Assembly (NCBI GenBank): GCA_009617715.1
Contig: VTFK01000245.1
Location: 620,001-684,000, forward strand
Reading direction: 5' to 3'
DNA length: 64,000 nucleotides
From: Plectrocnemia conspersa
Lineage: Eukaryota > Arthropoda > Insecta > Trichoptera > Polycentropodidae
In this document: in pieces, positions 12,089-24,514 of the stretch
Layout: each line of letters begins with the position of its first letter
Position numbering within the stretch: the stretch's first letter is position 1
Notes under the pieces: generated by a model
Databases searched by the model: none
Told to the model about the DNA's origin: nothing
The model's input: only the letters and a program-made list of their open reading frames with translations
Translations under genes and position numbers: made by a program

Positions 12089-15000
12089 GAAACGTCGTGA
12101 GATTGGGGTGGAATCTTGTTACCTCAGCGCGTTTTAATTTTTGCTTCCGTGTGAATCGGTGCGAATGGACTATAAGAATTAATCAATATAGAAAAACGAA
12201 TTTGGTATTTATTAAAAACTACCATATTTATTATATTTATGTAAATATTATTATAATCCGCTGTAGAGTTGGAATGAGAATATTTTTTTTACCGTTATAA
12301 TTTCAAAATGAAAAATATTTTTACAAATGTTTAAAATATTCGGTCAATATTGACGGTCTGATGTGTAATTTTCAAACGGGCGCTCTCAACGCTTTATATG
12401 TTTGATTTTCGGGTTGTGACTCGATGTGTTTATTTTTCTTAAATTATATTATGATATATGGTTTTGATTGTTGTGATTATGACTTTTTATCGTTTGAAAA
12501 AGATATCTTGATGTGTGTGATTAAAAACGGATCAGAGAATCGATTATGAAGAGATGATTATTAATTAAAAATTATACATGTTCATCAATTTATGTAAGAA
12601 AATGATTGAAGCGTGTATGTTTTTATAATTGGGGAATAAATATCTTAAAAATAAAATATACATAATGCATGTCGTGCTAGATTTTGGATAATGTATCATA
12701 AAAATGTTATAATTTTTGGCATTTTATGTATATTACACGTTTCTAATTTTTTATGTTAATATGAATAATTATATAATGTGTTTCTAAAAATTTATATGTT
12801 TTTAAATAAAATTTTAAATTATACTTTTGGCATATTGATAAGTTTTACACTCCTGAAAATCAATGCGTGTATTAAATTATCCTTTGTTACTTTTAAATTT
12901 CCGATAAGGCATTTCATTCATATTTATCGTAGCTTTACTTCATTTGTAATATTGATTGGTGCCATTATTTCATTTTTAGATGCTCTGCATAAGTATGTAG
13001 ATTTTCTTATGAACGTTCAGTACAAAGTATAATTAATATTAAAATCAAAGATAAATATTTTCAAACGAATGTCTACTTTAATTTGCACAATTGGCGTGTT
13101 CACTTTCAAATATTTCGGTTTTCAGGGTGTAATAATCTTTTTGGGGCGTTCTTTATGTTTATCAATAACAGAGCAGATCGAAAAGTGTGTGTAATAGAAG
13201 TTTAAGTTTTCGTTCTCCGACACAGCCTATTCGCACAGTGTATGTTTCGATTGTGTAAAGATAAAGCGGGAATCTTGGAATATAGGATTTAAGTTTAAAC
13301 AATAGTAAAGTTTTTTTTAAATATAATTTTAGCTTAAGTATATATAAATATATACATTTTTTTGTCAAGATAGTTTAGTTCTAAATGATAAACGTGAATA
13401 CAAAAAAATAATGTTTTTATTAATCTTATTGGTAGATGTTCATTATTTTTTAAATGAAAAAAGGAATAAATGTGTTCATTTTATTTGCAGAATTGTGCGC
13501 GTGAACGCGCGTAGAGAACTGAGTGTCTTGTAAATACTTTTTAGGGCCTTATACGATAATTACTTACAATTGCAATATGTATTGTATGCATATATTATAT
13601 GAAACAGGTTGGGTGTGGCCACTTGAAGACAATAGAATTTCACTCACAATTATTAGAAGTGAAGTTGCACTGATTGTAAAAAATAATAAAAATGGCAGTG
13701 TCCAATCGATTACCATTAAAATCATTGTAGATTTATAAACATAAAAGAAAATACACGATAAAAACAAATATTTTTGTGTATAAATTTTATCGATAACACG
13801 CTTCAATAGTTGCAATATGAATGTATATATACATATGTGTACGTATATATTTATATATTTACTTACACGTGCGTATGTATGTTGATGTGTGAAGTTGTTT
13901 AAAATTACTTTTTATATGTATACATACATCTACATTCTAAAACAAAATGAATATGAAAAATGTTTACTCTGGTTATGACATGTCATCTTGCCATATATAT
14001 TTTTTTATAAATTGTACTTAAAAGTTCTTTTAAGTCCACTGTCATTATAGGGGCAGAATAATAGTACAATTAATATGTTCAGCTTTAAAAATTAAAACGA
14101 TATGTTAACGTAGAGTTATCGGATTCGAAAACCACAAGGTGTCGCCCCCTCCGTCTCCCTTGCTTAACCATAATCGAAAGGATTATATTTATAAAAAAAT
14201 TCATTGGCAAATGTTGGGTACAATTAACATATCGCTTTTGTATTTTGGCACAACACAATCGTTTACATAAATTATTAATTATAAGAAAAATGTAGTTTTA
14301 TAAAATTCACAGTTTTTTCGTTTTAATGTTCCTGAAGTTATTATTGATTAAATTTTAGCGGCACACGTGGCTCACTCGTTAGTATGTATCGCTTAGTTCT
14401 GATTTTAGATATGTATGTTTTTTTGTAACGGACTCGCAGTCCATTATATATAAATTATTTAAAAGGAGTAATTAAGCACATAACGTTCCGAGGGTATTTA
14501 CAGTGTTTAGGAAAGATTTTTTTATTAAAATAAATTATTTAATAAGATAATCGCTTTTCGACCAGTTATGCAATGTGCAAGTTTGTCAACGGGCGATTTA
14601 TGCCGCAATCAGTGCGTGAAATCCGTGTCGCCGTCGATTAAAACGTACATCACACAATATTTAATGTATTTGTTATTATAATACTTGAGTTTGTTTGTGT
14701 TTTACGTGTAAATTTATTTACATATTGTATTATGTTTATATAACTCATCGATGATGCTGTGTATTGAAATGATTGATGTCGAAATCTGTATTAATGATTA
14801 TTAAATAAACATAACATTATTGCATTTTATTATTTTGTATTGTCGTGTTCCATGATACAATAGATTTTACGCAATTATGTTTGCAAATTAATGCAATATA
14901 ATATTATTAAATAGCTGAAAAGTAGTTTTTCGTTCTATACTTGTATAAAGATTGTTCATTTAATTCGGAAAAAAGTCCAACTGTCAAGTGAGAAACTGAC

Positions 15001-16136
15001 GTTTAAACTGTCAAACTCCTTTGGTGTTGCTAGTTCATAAAAAACTACGCGTAAAGACATTCGTCACAAGATTTGAAGACGACTTTTATTACTGGCAGTT
15101 ATATGTAATTTATTATGAAATGGTTTACAGCGCAGTAGGTTTCCAATTGGCATTTACGAAAATTAGAAAAAAATTAAAATAGTTTTTTTAAATAGGTTGT
15201 GTTGTTGGTTCGAGTTAAGAAAATCGTCATCAGAAACTCAAATTTAGTTTTAGTAAAACTCGGCGTGATTACAATAAATCCAGAAGTAACTTTAAAGTTA
15301 GGATAAGCTGCATTTGGATTTTAACTGCAACTGTCAATAAACACACGGATTTAAAGTGTCGCACGCATTTCTTGGGTCGCATTATTTCGCGTTTTGATGA
15401 CGTCAACTGGCCGCCCAGATCATGCGATTTAACGCCGTGAGATTTTTTATGTGAGGTTATGCTAAGATTCGTATCTACGCCGTCAAACTCGAAACGTTGG
15501 AGCATCTAAAAACCAACATTCGCCAAGTATATAAATGTATAAAAAAGTCATCGAAAATTACATCAATAAGATCAGTTGCTACAAAAGATCCATAGGGGAC
15601 CATTTAATTGATATTACTTTTCATAATTTATGTAATACATAAAATGTTTGATAAATAAAAAAAATCCGATGATATTCTTGAGTTTGTGTTTTGTTTTAAT
15701 TTGGAAACTGAAATTGGATCAACCTTAAATTTAAAAGCTCAGCTAGATACTAAATAAGGGTGTCAGGGGATGGTGTATATAAGTATTGGACCCTAAATTA
15801 ATATAACTGAATTATCGTAAAAGATAATAACTTTTATATCATTTATTTTTTAGATAGATTATGATTGAAATACTTTCTAATCGTAGACTAAAACACGAGG
15901 TGTTAAACGCAATACAACGAATTGAATTGGTTATATTATTTTTAGTAAAAATTTTAACTTATACATATTCATGAAATTCTTCAATGACCTGGAAAGAAAT
16001 ATCCATTAAACATAGTTAAAATAGGCGAGAAATGCAGTAAAATAGAATAATTAATTAAATTTAATTTGTAAATTGTAGTTGGAGATGTATGTGGTCGAAA
16101 ATTATTTTGCAATATGAATATATTTCTGTCTTTTTT
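12089..16136. other. 3' UTR of FBXO28 and intergenic DNA
   Basis: AT-rich sequence with many possible poly(A) signals; the strongest cluster is near 14795-14815. The FBXO28 3' end cannot be fixed from sequence alone. A (TATG/TACA)-rich simple stretch lies at about 13820-13930. The only recognised element is the mariner remnant at about 15330-15640. Confidence 0.5.
15330..15640 (+). mobile_element. Decayed mariner transposase C-terminal fragment
   Basis: The + strand reads GRIISRFDDVNWPPRSCDLT followed by a stop, then (with frameshifts) IYA-KP-TLE-LKTNIRQV. This is the C-terminal catalytic region of a mariner-type transposase, the CDLTP...D segment carrying the third acidic residue. Stops and frameshifts show that it is dead. 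Sequence from about 14990 (GTCAAACTCCTTTGGTG) may be its degraded 5' end, but this was not confirmed. Confidence 0.7.
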
Positions 16137-16194
16137 TTCTCTTGTGAGGAGAAGCCTTCCAAGGACGCCACCGGCCGTGTAATTAGCGACTGAT

Positions 16195-16425
16195 GGTTTT
16201 GTAGGATTTTTACTCACTAAAACCTCCCTTTTCTTCTGCCGCTTTTTCGGTAATTGCGTTTACACGTTGCTTCAGGGAAGACACCTGTCCTAGAGCTAAT
16301 ACTCCTTTGTCCGTGACGTAGAAGGGGGCGTTCCTTCTTCTGCCTGTGCTCCCTAGGAACCCTGATTCAGGGTTCGGGATAGCCCTTTGGCTTCTCTTGT
16401 CCTTTTTTTTCGGTCATAAGGCAAG
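16195..16425 (-). pseudogene. Unrecognised coding-like fragment, possibly retroelement gag/ORF1
   Basis: The - strand is open from about 16410 to a TAA near 16210, reading IPNPESGFLGSTGRRRNAPF, then YVTDKGVLALGQVSSLKQRV and ITEKAAEEKGGF. After the stop the same kind of basic sequence continues (WKASPHKRKKRQK). The composition is far more GC-rich than the surroundings and codon-like. A phrase of the type YVTDKG...AL..V..LK occurs in some LINE ORF1/gag-like proteins, but I cannot assign it firmly. It could also be a captured exon or the remains of a gene. Confidence 0.35.
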
Positions 16426-17062
16426 ATGCGAATGCTAATATATGTATGTCTACTAATGTTAGCTGTTTTTTTACATTTTTCATTAATTTATATGTTTTAG
16501 GACAGCGGTAAAGTAAGCTAATTCTATCTTTCTAACGTACAGTATGCATATTCATATTTTTGTGCCATGTTAGTTTAAACTTTATATGCATTTAGCCATT
16601 TAACCACACAGAATACACTTTTCATTGAAATAATTTTGTTCTATTTATTCAGTTGTTTGTAATTGTTCTTTGTTTATTGTGGTTTGTGAATTTTCTAGAG
16701 ACTCATTGCTGAGATCATATTATCAGCACAGTATGTTTAAACAATAATCGAATAGAGCAGACCCTATAATTTAATATTTTTTCTTACTGCCGCTGCGTTT
16801 TGTTTCAATTTAAATTTTATAAATAATTTAATAAAACATTTACGTACATTTATAAAATAATATCCAATATTACCCCTCTAAAATTTTAATATAAAGAGTA
16901 AAATTTACGATTTGTTTTCTTAGAAAATACAATCGCTTTAACAATAAACAATAACAATTTTATCGTATTTTATTTTGTAACAGCGGTAAATACGCATATG
17001 GCAACGAGCACTAAGAACATCACTAGTTGTCAACTTTGAGCTGTCATGTCAATCTAATAGAT

Positions 17063-18150
17063 ATGGCCGAAGCTCCTTCATACGGCGATGGTGTCAAAGG
17101 TTTAGCTCGTTTTAAAATGTTTTTTAAACCTAAACAATTGTTTTTTTTATATATATTCTTAAATAAAATTACTTTTTTCGCGCAGAGTTCAAGTATGAAC
17201 AGGTAGAATTGAAATTAGAGTCTTCGAGTCCCACGGATCGCGAGCATATTATATCAAGATGTAGCAGTACTGGTTCGCTACATACGCCTACTTCTTCGCC
17301 ACATAACTCGGGTAAGAAAAATATATAACTACTCGCAAATGAGAATATGAAAAATAAATAATGGTAAATTTTAGACGATGAAGATGATAGCGGAGATAAC
17401 AAATCATCAGTTTTGAGTTATAAAGAGAGGCGCCGCGAAGCTCACACGCAGGTATTTACTTAATTTGTCAATTGATGGAGTATTTGTTTAACGTTTTTGA
17501 TATAATCAGGCAGAGCAAAAGAGAAGAGATGCTATAAAAAAAGGGTACGATTTGTTGCAAGAACTTGTTCCTACATGTCAACAGACTGACGCCTCCGGAT
17601 ACAAATTGAGTAAAGCGACTGTTAGTATCATGTAATATTGTAAATAATTGTTTTTATATTATATCACTGATGTATATGTTTTGTAATATTATTTTAGGTT
17701 TTACAAAAATCAATAGAGTATATACAATATCTCCAACAAGCCCAACGTCGAGCGTGTAATGAACGAGCTGGTTTATTAAAAGAAGCGGCCGCTTTGAATA
17801 TAATGCGATCTGCTTACGCCCAATTGTTGCAACAGAGGCCTCCACCTCGCGGTTCTGGCGCTGCACTTTCCGATATTGAAAAGTTTAAAGTCGTAAGTGG
17901 TTAATACATTGATTGCCAACAATTTTCTACAATTTCATTAAACACAGCTCCCATATTCATGGCCTAATAATATTTGTATCTACTACAGTTCCAATCTATA
18001 ATGGAAGGACTATTTGAATCATTTGAAAGCATCTCTACCGGTGATTTTGCTGAGCTTTCCGCAGGCGTCTTCGGTTGGCTTGAAGAACACTGCAAACCGC
18101 AAGCTTTGAGGACACTAGTCTCCGCAGCTTTGGATGAACAAGATTATTAA
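17063..18150 (+). CDS. Mlx: Max-like protein X (bigmax), complete, six exons
   Basis: Exons are 17063-17099, 17186-17311, 17375-17451, 17510-17620, 17698-17892 and 17989-18150 (TAA). All junctions are GT-AG with consistent phases, giving 235 aa. The N-terminus is acidic and Ser-rich. The basic region and helix-loop-helix run from about residue 75 to 130 (YKERRREAHTQ, AEQKRRDAIKKGYDLLQELV, then KLSKATVLQKSIEYIQYLQQ). The DNA-contacting H, E and R of the HxxxExxR pattern are present. A leucine zipper and the Mlx-specific C-terminal dimerisation region follow (FQSIMEGLFESFESISTGDF, WLEEHCKPQALRTLVSAALD). Mlx dimerises with Mondo/ChREBP-type partners, binds carbohydrate-response E-boxes and controls sugar and lipid metabolism genes; bigmax is the Drosophila orthologue. 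The length matches the short Mlx isoforms. Nothing is broken. Confidence 0.95.
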
Positions 18151-18182
18151 GACTTAAATATTGTTTTATATTTTAAATGATT

Positions 18183-18215
18183 TTTTTTATATACATATAT
18201 ATATATATATATATT
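18183..18215. repeat. Short (TA)n microsatellite in the Mlx 3' UTR
   Basis: A run of alternating TA interrupted once by C lies shortly after the Mlx stop codon. Confidence 0.8.
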
Positions 18216-18309
18216 TGTTGAATTGTATATAATAGATTAATGAACATTCTTTTGTACAAATGATGATCATATTTTTGATATTGTGGGTAAATAATCAATT
18301 TATATTGTC

Positions 18310-18361
18310 AATAAAACGGTAAAGTAAAATACAAGTATTGTCAATAAATTATAGTTTTATT
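18310..18361. terminator. Poly(A) signals of two convergent genes
   Basis: AATAAA on the + strand at 18310-18315 and 18343-18348 would end Mlx transcripts. TTTATT at 18356-18361 is AATAAA on the - strand, 37 bp beyond the stop codon of the facing small membrane protein gene. The two 3' ends therefore abut or overlap. Confidence 0.6.
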
Positions 18362-18397
18362 TGATTTCATAGATCATATAAATGTTTCCAAAATAAA

Positions 18398-18646
18398 TTA
18401 AGTATCTGCTAGTTGATTGTTGGACACTTGCGTCATGTCCGTCAGCGGAAAACCTTCAGAGTCTCTTGGGTTTTGAACGTTCGCTTGTCTCCGTCGCTTG
18501 TTCTCTTCGATTCCCTCACAACATAATTGTCTGAATACACAAACGTAGCACACGAGTAGAGAAGCCATCAACACTGTGCCAATGACCACTGTCACTATCA
18601 AAAGGGCCGTCAGCTCTTCTTCGTTCTCTTCTGGTTTTCTGCTCAT
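18398..18646 (-). CDS. Small single-pass membrane protein, possibly the last exon of a longer gene
   Basis: An open frame of 82 codons starts MSRKPEENEEELT, has one strongly hydrophobic segment at about residues 13-38 (ALLIVTVVIGTVLMASLLVC then YVCVF), a Cys pair (QLCCEG), a basic juxtamembrane stretch (ENKRRRQ) and a polar tail. The positive-inside rule suggests that the C-terminus is cytoplasmic. Immediately upstream of the ATG is a good splice acceptor (polypyrimidine, then CAG, then ATTTATACA before ATG) whose frame is also open. Either there is a 5' UTR intron, or this is the final exon of a longer type I protein whose upstream exons I could not identify. A poly(A) signal lies just downstream (18356-18361). 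The protein family is not recognised. Confidence 0.65.
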   Translation of the reverse strand: MSRKPEENEEELTALLIVTVVIGTVLMASLLVCYVCVFRQLCCEGIEENKRRRQANVQNPRDSEGFPLTDMTQVSNNQLADT

Positions 18647-19359
18647 TGTATAAATCTGAAAAAAATAAGTATTAATTTGTATTTGACATTTTATGGTATT
18701 TGTGAGCTGGAAGTAATTTAGTGGCTTAGATCCAACAGAGATTACATTACCAACTGTTTAACCAAATGCTTTAATTTTTCTGTGTATATAATGTATAATG
18801 TAACTTTTATTAGTATATAAATTTATAGGTAAGGGTAAACTTTAAAATTTAATTGATGTATTTATCTTCACTTTGCTAACATTCATTCTAAGAATAGCAC
18901 ATAAAAATCAGTTCATTCGAAACGCGTTTCTTGGCTCATTTCGCTATTTACGTTAAAAAAAATATTGTATGTTTTCATATAAATATTTTAGACGGTAATG
19001 GCTAAATTGCAAGGCTATGTCTATTATCCGCGGTTGCCTTTAAAATCAAAAAAATCCAAGTTATTGAGATATTGATTTACAAAAATATATGTTCAGTTTT
19101 CTTGAAATAAGCTACACTTATTCGACTTGTAAGTATGTTTAAAGTGAACAATCAGATAATGTATTTTAATTTTATCATGAGAAAAAAAACATCTGTCCAA
19201 TTAAATAATGCAATAATTCCACAATTTGATGGGCAAAAGCTCCCAACTGACAGTGGAGAATAAGTTGCTTGTTTCTTTATTCTCGTTATTCGCATGGCGT
19301 CTGTGAGACTAAAAAACGTAATAAACTAAATGTAAAAAAGAGCGAGTAACGAAGGGTTA

Positions 19360-19640
19360 AGCCAATGTGGATCTACAGTATTCAATTCTGGGGATCATCA
19401 AGCAACTCCGTTTTAAACATGTCCCAAACTTTCTTAGTTACAAAGACTTGAAAATAAAAATTGTCAAAAAATAAGTGAAAATTGCAAGACGGAAATACAA
19501 GGAAAGACTAGAAAATCATCACAATAAATTGATTACGGAGAGATCGACTAGAGGATTAAAGAGAAAAATGATTGATTCATAGTTGTCCTGATGAATCACT
19601 GAAGTTTTGCTTAAGTTATTAAGTATCTTATTAAATTGTT
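19360..19640 (+). mobile_element. Jockey-like LINE, 5'-truncated 3' end
   Basis: The frame reads PMWIYSIQFWGSSSNSVLNM, the hallmark near the C-terminus of Jockey-clade reverse transcriptase ORFs (KPIWTYGIQLWG-type). After a frameshift it continues RLENHHNKLITE and RGLKRK before a TAG, again like Jockey C-termini. The following 3' tail contains two diverged copies of TTAAGTATCTTATTAAAT-like sequence. It is inactive. Confidence 0.75.
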
Positions 19641-20000
19641 ATTAAAATATTAAGTTAAATTAAATTAGTAAGTATCTTATTAAATCGTTAGGATGAAAAG
19701 ACAAATTGTAAAAAAATTAATACTAGCTTATAAAACCGTCCAAGCACATGGCGAATTTCTGACTAAATATCATAGCAATGATGGATATATACTATGTTGA
19801 TTGTTAAGGTTGATAATATTTCCATGTTCAAAGAAATCATTTAGGATTAAATTACTAATTACATTAATTATTTATAAGGACTTTTCTATATTTGTACTGT
19901 AATCTAAAGTGCTTTAGGCAAGCACGTAGAAAAATCGATAACATATCACCTGCTAACGGATTAGCGATTGATAGTGTACCATTTCTATTTTGCAAGTGCC

Positions 20001-20037
20001 TTTTGCGTATTTCAAAAATAGATTGAAATACGCAAAA
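20001..20037. repeat. Inverted repeat, 14-bp arms, 9-nt loop
   Basis: TTTTGCGTATTTCA at 20001-20014 pairs perfectly with TGAAATACGCAAAA at 20024-20037. It lies in intergenic DNA and its origin is unknown. Confidence 0.8.
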
Positions 20038-22504
20038 CTCATATTTATCTACCAATATAAATTTTAATTATTTATTAAATAAAATGAATTAAATTAAAAT
20101 AAAATATAAAGTATTTTTTAATAAATATATACAATTGCAATTGATTTATTTAAACATATAATAATTTTGTGGCATCCAAAATCACACACAATCTATATAT
20201 TCAGTAATATAAGACATATTTCTTGCACTTTTAAACAACTTGATAATTTATTTTTTATTTATATAATCTGACCATTGTGACTTAATAGTTTATGCACCAT
20301 ATCACATACATTGTTCCAGCTCCTCGTAGCTATCGCCGAAAACATCTTGTATCAAAGATAGTGATTGAAAGATATAATCTAATTTTAAAATATGACTAGA
20401 TATATCTAGAATCAGATGTGTTCACTTTTAATATAAAAATACTCAAATCTAGTGCTAGTATAAAAAAAATATTATCGGATAATTTTTACATATTCTATGA
20501 AAAATCATATTAAATACTGCATATTACTTAAAATACAGAAGTTACTATATTAAATTCAGACAAATAGAAGTCTGTCTTTGTGTGATTTAATCCTACATTA
20601 CTTTATGCACTTAGACTAATTCTATTACGTTACTGGTTGTATTCCCGATTGTTTATATTTTAGTTTTATCAGAATAAGATCAGTAAAGATAATTTCCTTT
20701 ATAGGTATATAGTATTTCGTTACCACTCATTGATCGTGAGACTAAATTTGTCACAATTACTTGTTGAAAACATAATAAAACTAATTTCTGTAGTTATTTT
20801 CTAGTTGCTAAGAAGAAGTAATCACAGAAAATCAGTTGGGCCAGATTAGTGACACATTGTTATAAACCAGTAGTATGTATAGTAATCATATATAATTAGT
20901 ACGTTAAGATGATTTGTATTTTATTTGAACTTTATTTTAAAAATCAAAGTTCAAATTCAAATCACGTTATAACAATATTTAATGAATTTTTAATTGCATA
21001 TACCTGTATATCTATAAAAATTAATAGATAAATATTTAATGACCAATAACATACGATGTGTTATGCATTTCAGTGAACGTGACATGTTTGAAATGAGTTC
21101 CAAAGGTCGCACATTGGTGATGAAGTTAAAGGTATAGCTTCAAAGGGATAGCTTTTTCAAAATCATTTATTTAATTATTGATTTCAATCTTTCGTAATAA
21201 AAATAAAATGGATACTGATTTTCGACTATAGAGTCTGGAAAAACAAGACATTAATGAATTATTAATTTATTATTATATGTTTACGCGCATAATTAATACG
21301 TACATAATTAATTGTGTAATCGAATCAGATCAGATCAGCGGCGACGGAAGCAGCGACTGGAAACTTTCATTCAAAGGATTTCTCGCCTGAATTAACAACT
21401 TAACACGCTATCGCCAGGACGAGCTATTTTCGTTACCGGTATCCGACTGACTAGCCGAAATTATGCATAATGGATATTTAGCGACAATTTCGAATGTTTA
21501 CGGAAGCACCGCGATTCATCATTATCGCGGAAATTGTAAGCATACGATGAATTATAAACACGTCTGATCTAATTAATGTATCAATTATATTTTACGTAAT
21601 TTTTATTTTAGAAAATGTGTTTTTACTGCTCGCTACGCTCGTATTGTTTTCTTAGATGAATTCCTATGCGAAATTTATTGCGATCTTGTTTATTAAACAA
21701 ACCCGACGTTAGCTAGTTTATGTGCGACGACGTATGGTGTAAGCAAACGCCAATTTTAGACATCGTTAGTGTTAATTAAGCCAAATAAAACATGTAATAA
21801 TTATTTTAAGGCGATTCGAGACTAATGATCAATCGCTTATTATATAGGTCAATTATTTTAACAAATATTGTATTAGACTTACACAATTTTATTAAAAAGA
21901 GACACGAGACTCTCCCTTGCTTCTTTTCACGTACAACTTTAACATTGTTAATCTGTGTAATTTGGCGATATAAAAGTGCCAAAGTGGTGTAAAGCTGGAA
22001 AATTGTTCGCACGTCCGATTCGCTCGGCGTTTCCCAATTAACTGGTGTCAGTCACGGGAGCGTATTGTAAACAGAGTGATGGATAGAATATTGAATAGCG
22101 AACTAATAATGTATATTACTAATTTTAACGAGTTTTTTTCATAATAATAATTTTCGTTAGATGTTATATATAAAAATATATATTTCTTGATTGTTTTTGT
22201 ATAAGTAAATAAAATACTAGATTAATCATAACTTTTTAAAATTAATTTTATCATAACTATATATATATATGCTATCTTTATGACTTATGGAAAATATAAT
22301 TCATTAAAAATATACTTAAAAATTGTAATTTACATAAAATGTACTTCTCTGGAATAATACACTACGACTTGTTGCGATCGACATTTATTCTTTTCAAAAA
22401 AAAATAAAAATTCGAACGTATGTAACGATTTCAGACATCAACTTAACGAGTCACTCGCTGAAAATGATGTTATATGTAGTTGGGAGCAATTTGGATTTAT
22501 GTTT

Positions 22505-23600
22505 TTTTAAAAGGTCTGTTTTTTGAATTGGCAACACTTTTTCTAGCGGCTGGCAATTTGACAGCTGACAGCTGATTTGTGCTCAGTTTGGTTTACATTT
22601 CACCATAAATAGACTTACGCCAAAACGACGCTTTAAATTGTACAAATTTATTTTGAAAATCATGGTTCAGTTCGCGAAACTTACCGTGTGCTACGTCCAT
22701 TTTACGGTCGACATAACCACCATCCGAGCAAATAATTTGAATAACAGTGGATCGTTTTCGCCGCACCACGCATACTCTAATTGATAATACGTGTCCGCAG
22801 AGACGTCGTACAATACGTACCGAAGTTGTTTCTGCTGTGGAGCGTAGTATTGAAGAGGATCCGAATGGGTCGATTCACCATCATGCATAGCAATTGGAGC
22901 TGAGTCCATCCACTTCATGAAAGATTTTGTGGAAAAATCTTGGTTTACGAGCTTACAAGATTCAGCTCGTGTAAGCATTGAAGCCGCTTGACCATCATGT
23001 GCGTCGTACGTTCGGTAAATGGGCCGAAAACATTTTCATCACAATATTTTGTTCAGCGATGATTGAATGGCTAGGTCAACAAGCAAAATTGCCGCATTTG
23101 GAGTAAAGAAAATCTACATGCCATTATTGAGATGCCATTATATTCACAAAAAGTCACTGTTTTGTGGGCTGATGGAATCACTGGTCCATATTTCTTCAAA
23201 AATTATACCGGCCAGAACGTTACGGTCAATGGAGAGCACTATAGATTCATGATTACTGACTTTTTCGTTCCCCAATTGAATGTCAATAATGTGGAAAGTT
23301 TTGGTTTCAACAAGACGGCGCAACATGCCACACAGCGCGTGACACAATCAATTTATTGATCGATGTGAATTGGCCTCCATGATATGTGAAGTCGCTAGCT
23401 TACGCCGATAAACCATAGACGATGGACGACTTAGAAGCCAACATTCGCCGCGTTATTGCTGATATACGAAAGCTGCTCGAAAATTGGACTCCCAGATTAC
23501 GCTTTATTCGAGCCAGTCGCGGTGCTCATATGCCCAAAATCATATTTAAACACTAATGGCATAAAATTATCTTTCCAATAAAGCCAATATCATGGCCATT
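22505..23600 (+). mobile_element. Nearly full-length but decayed mariner-type element
   Basis: The + strand shows transposase pieces in several frames. The N-terminal part begins ATGGTTCAGTTCGCGAAAC and YVHFTVDITT. It continues into HVRRTFGKWAENIF, ITGPYFFKNYTGQNVTVNGE and HYRFMITDFFVPQLNVNNVE, then a DGATCHTA-like frame, INLLIDVNWPP and ADKP-TMDDLEANIRRVIADI, and ends near SRGAHMPKIIFK. Its leader (GACAGCTGACAGCTG, GGTTTACATTTC) is typical of this insect group. Frameshifts and stops throughout make it inactive. The long - strand frame at 22691-22978 is only the antisense of this transposase. Confidence 0.85.
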
Positions 23601-23704
23601 ACCACGATTGTTATGTTTTATTTAATTTAAAAAATCTATACCTCTAAAAAAACATTTACATGCAAACGCTACTTCAGAGGTGCTATAAAGTTCGTAAACT
23701 TCTT

Positions 23705-23766
23705 TATTGCATATTTGTTTAATAGATTTTGAGAAAGCATTAGATCGCGTAAAACATGGTCATCTT
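23705..23766 (+). mobile_element. LINE reverse-transcriptase motif A fragment
   Basis: The frame reads LIDFEKALDRVKHGHL, the motif A block of non-LTR reverse transcriptases. It stops abruptly at 23767, where an unrelated GC-rich sequence begins. The RT sequence resumes at about 24515, so this is the left part of an interrupted copy. Confidence 0.7.
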
Positions 23767-24000
23767 CAGGGCCGTAGCGTAGGGGGTGGGGGGCATATGC
23801 CCCCGAGTGCAAGCTTAGGGAGGCGTCAAAGTGCGGTTGCTAACAAGTTTAATAGTAACTATAATATAATAATAGTAACTATACCTATAGAAAATATACT
23901 GAATGTATTGTACATCATTTTATTGAAATCACATTTTAAAAGTAAAAGCATTAATGTACGATGATAATAATACATTTATTTGGTAACAAATCGTGTTTAT
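23767..24000 (+). mobile_element. Possible transposon left end (CAGGGCCGTAGCG)
   Basis: The sequence starts with CAGGGCCGTAGCGTAGGG and a C/G-rich block, resembling the CAGTGGCGTAGC termini of the neighbouring hAT MITEs. It follows directly on the broken RT motif. No matching right end was found. Confidence 0.4.
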
Positions 24001-24015
24001 TATAATATACATAGG

Positions 24016-24262
24016 CAGTGGCATAGCTAGGGTATGTGCCGCCCGGGGCAATCCTTAAAATTGCCGCCCCCCATACATTTTTTCAGGGTCATAAAATCAG
24101 CATTTCTTAAAATAATAAATTGATTATTGTTAAGCTCTCGCTATTCGTATATTTACATAAATTTTCAGGGTTAAGAACCACACTAGAAGATTCCATCGCG
24201 AATATGCCGCCTCTAAGCAAGTGCCGCTCGGGGCGGCCCGCCCCCCCATAACTACGCCACTG
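24016..24262 (+). mobile_element. hAT-type MITE, copy 1
   Basis: Ends CAGTGGCATAGCTAGG and TAACTACGCCACTG form terminal inverted repeats. The flanking 8-bp duplications are TACATAGG (24008-24015) and TACATAGA (24263-24270). The 247-bp body has a GCCGCCCGGGGC-type block at each end and an AT-rich middle. There is no ORF. An 8-bp duplication with CAG..CTG ends indicates mobilisation by a hAT transposase. Confidence 0.85.
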
Positions 24263-24514
24263 TACATAGATGTTTGAGTTTGCTTCGTTAATAGTAACAT
24301 ATCTAATATGAAGGGTCATTTGGGCATTTTGGTCCTATAAACGTTCCATAACAATCACATGTCTAATTTTGGGTAGATTTCAAGATCGATTTTAATACAA
24401 AATATTCGTATTTTGACTTAATTAGCAAAATACAGCAAAACGATACAAATAAAATTTCAGGATTATTCATAAATTTAAAAAAACTTTTCTTACGGTATAC
24501 CATAATATATTTCA

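Larger units (their letters stand above)
18647..22504. other. Intergenic DNA with a LINE remnant, no gene recognised
   Basis: Mostly AT-rich. It contains a dead Jockey fragment (about 19360-19640) and a 14-bp hairpin (20001-20037). GC-richer blocks at about 21320-21560 and 21900-22080 have no recognisable protein and could be regulatory. Confidence 0.5.

Noticed and set aside
22691..22978. 95-codon - strand open frame that looks like a protein
   Set aside because: It is the antisense of the decayed mariner transposase at 22505-23600; the + strand reads through as mariner sequence on both sides of it.
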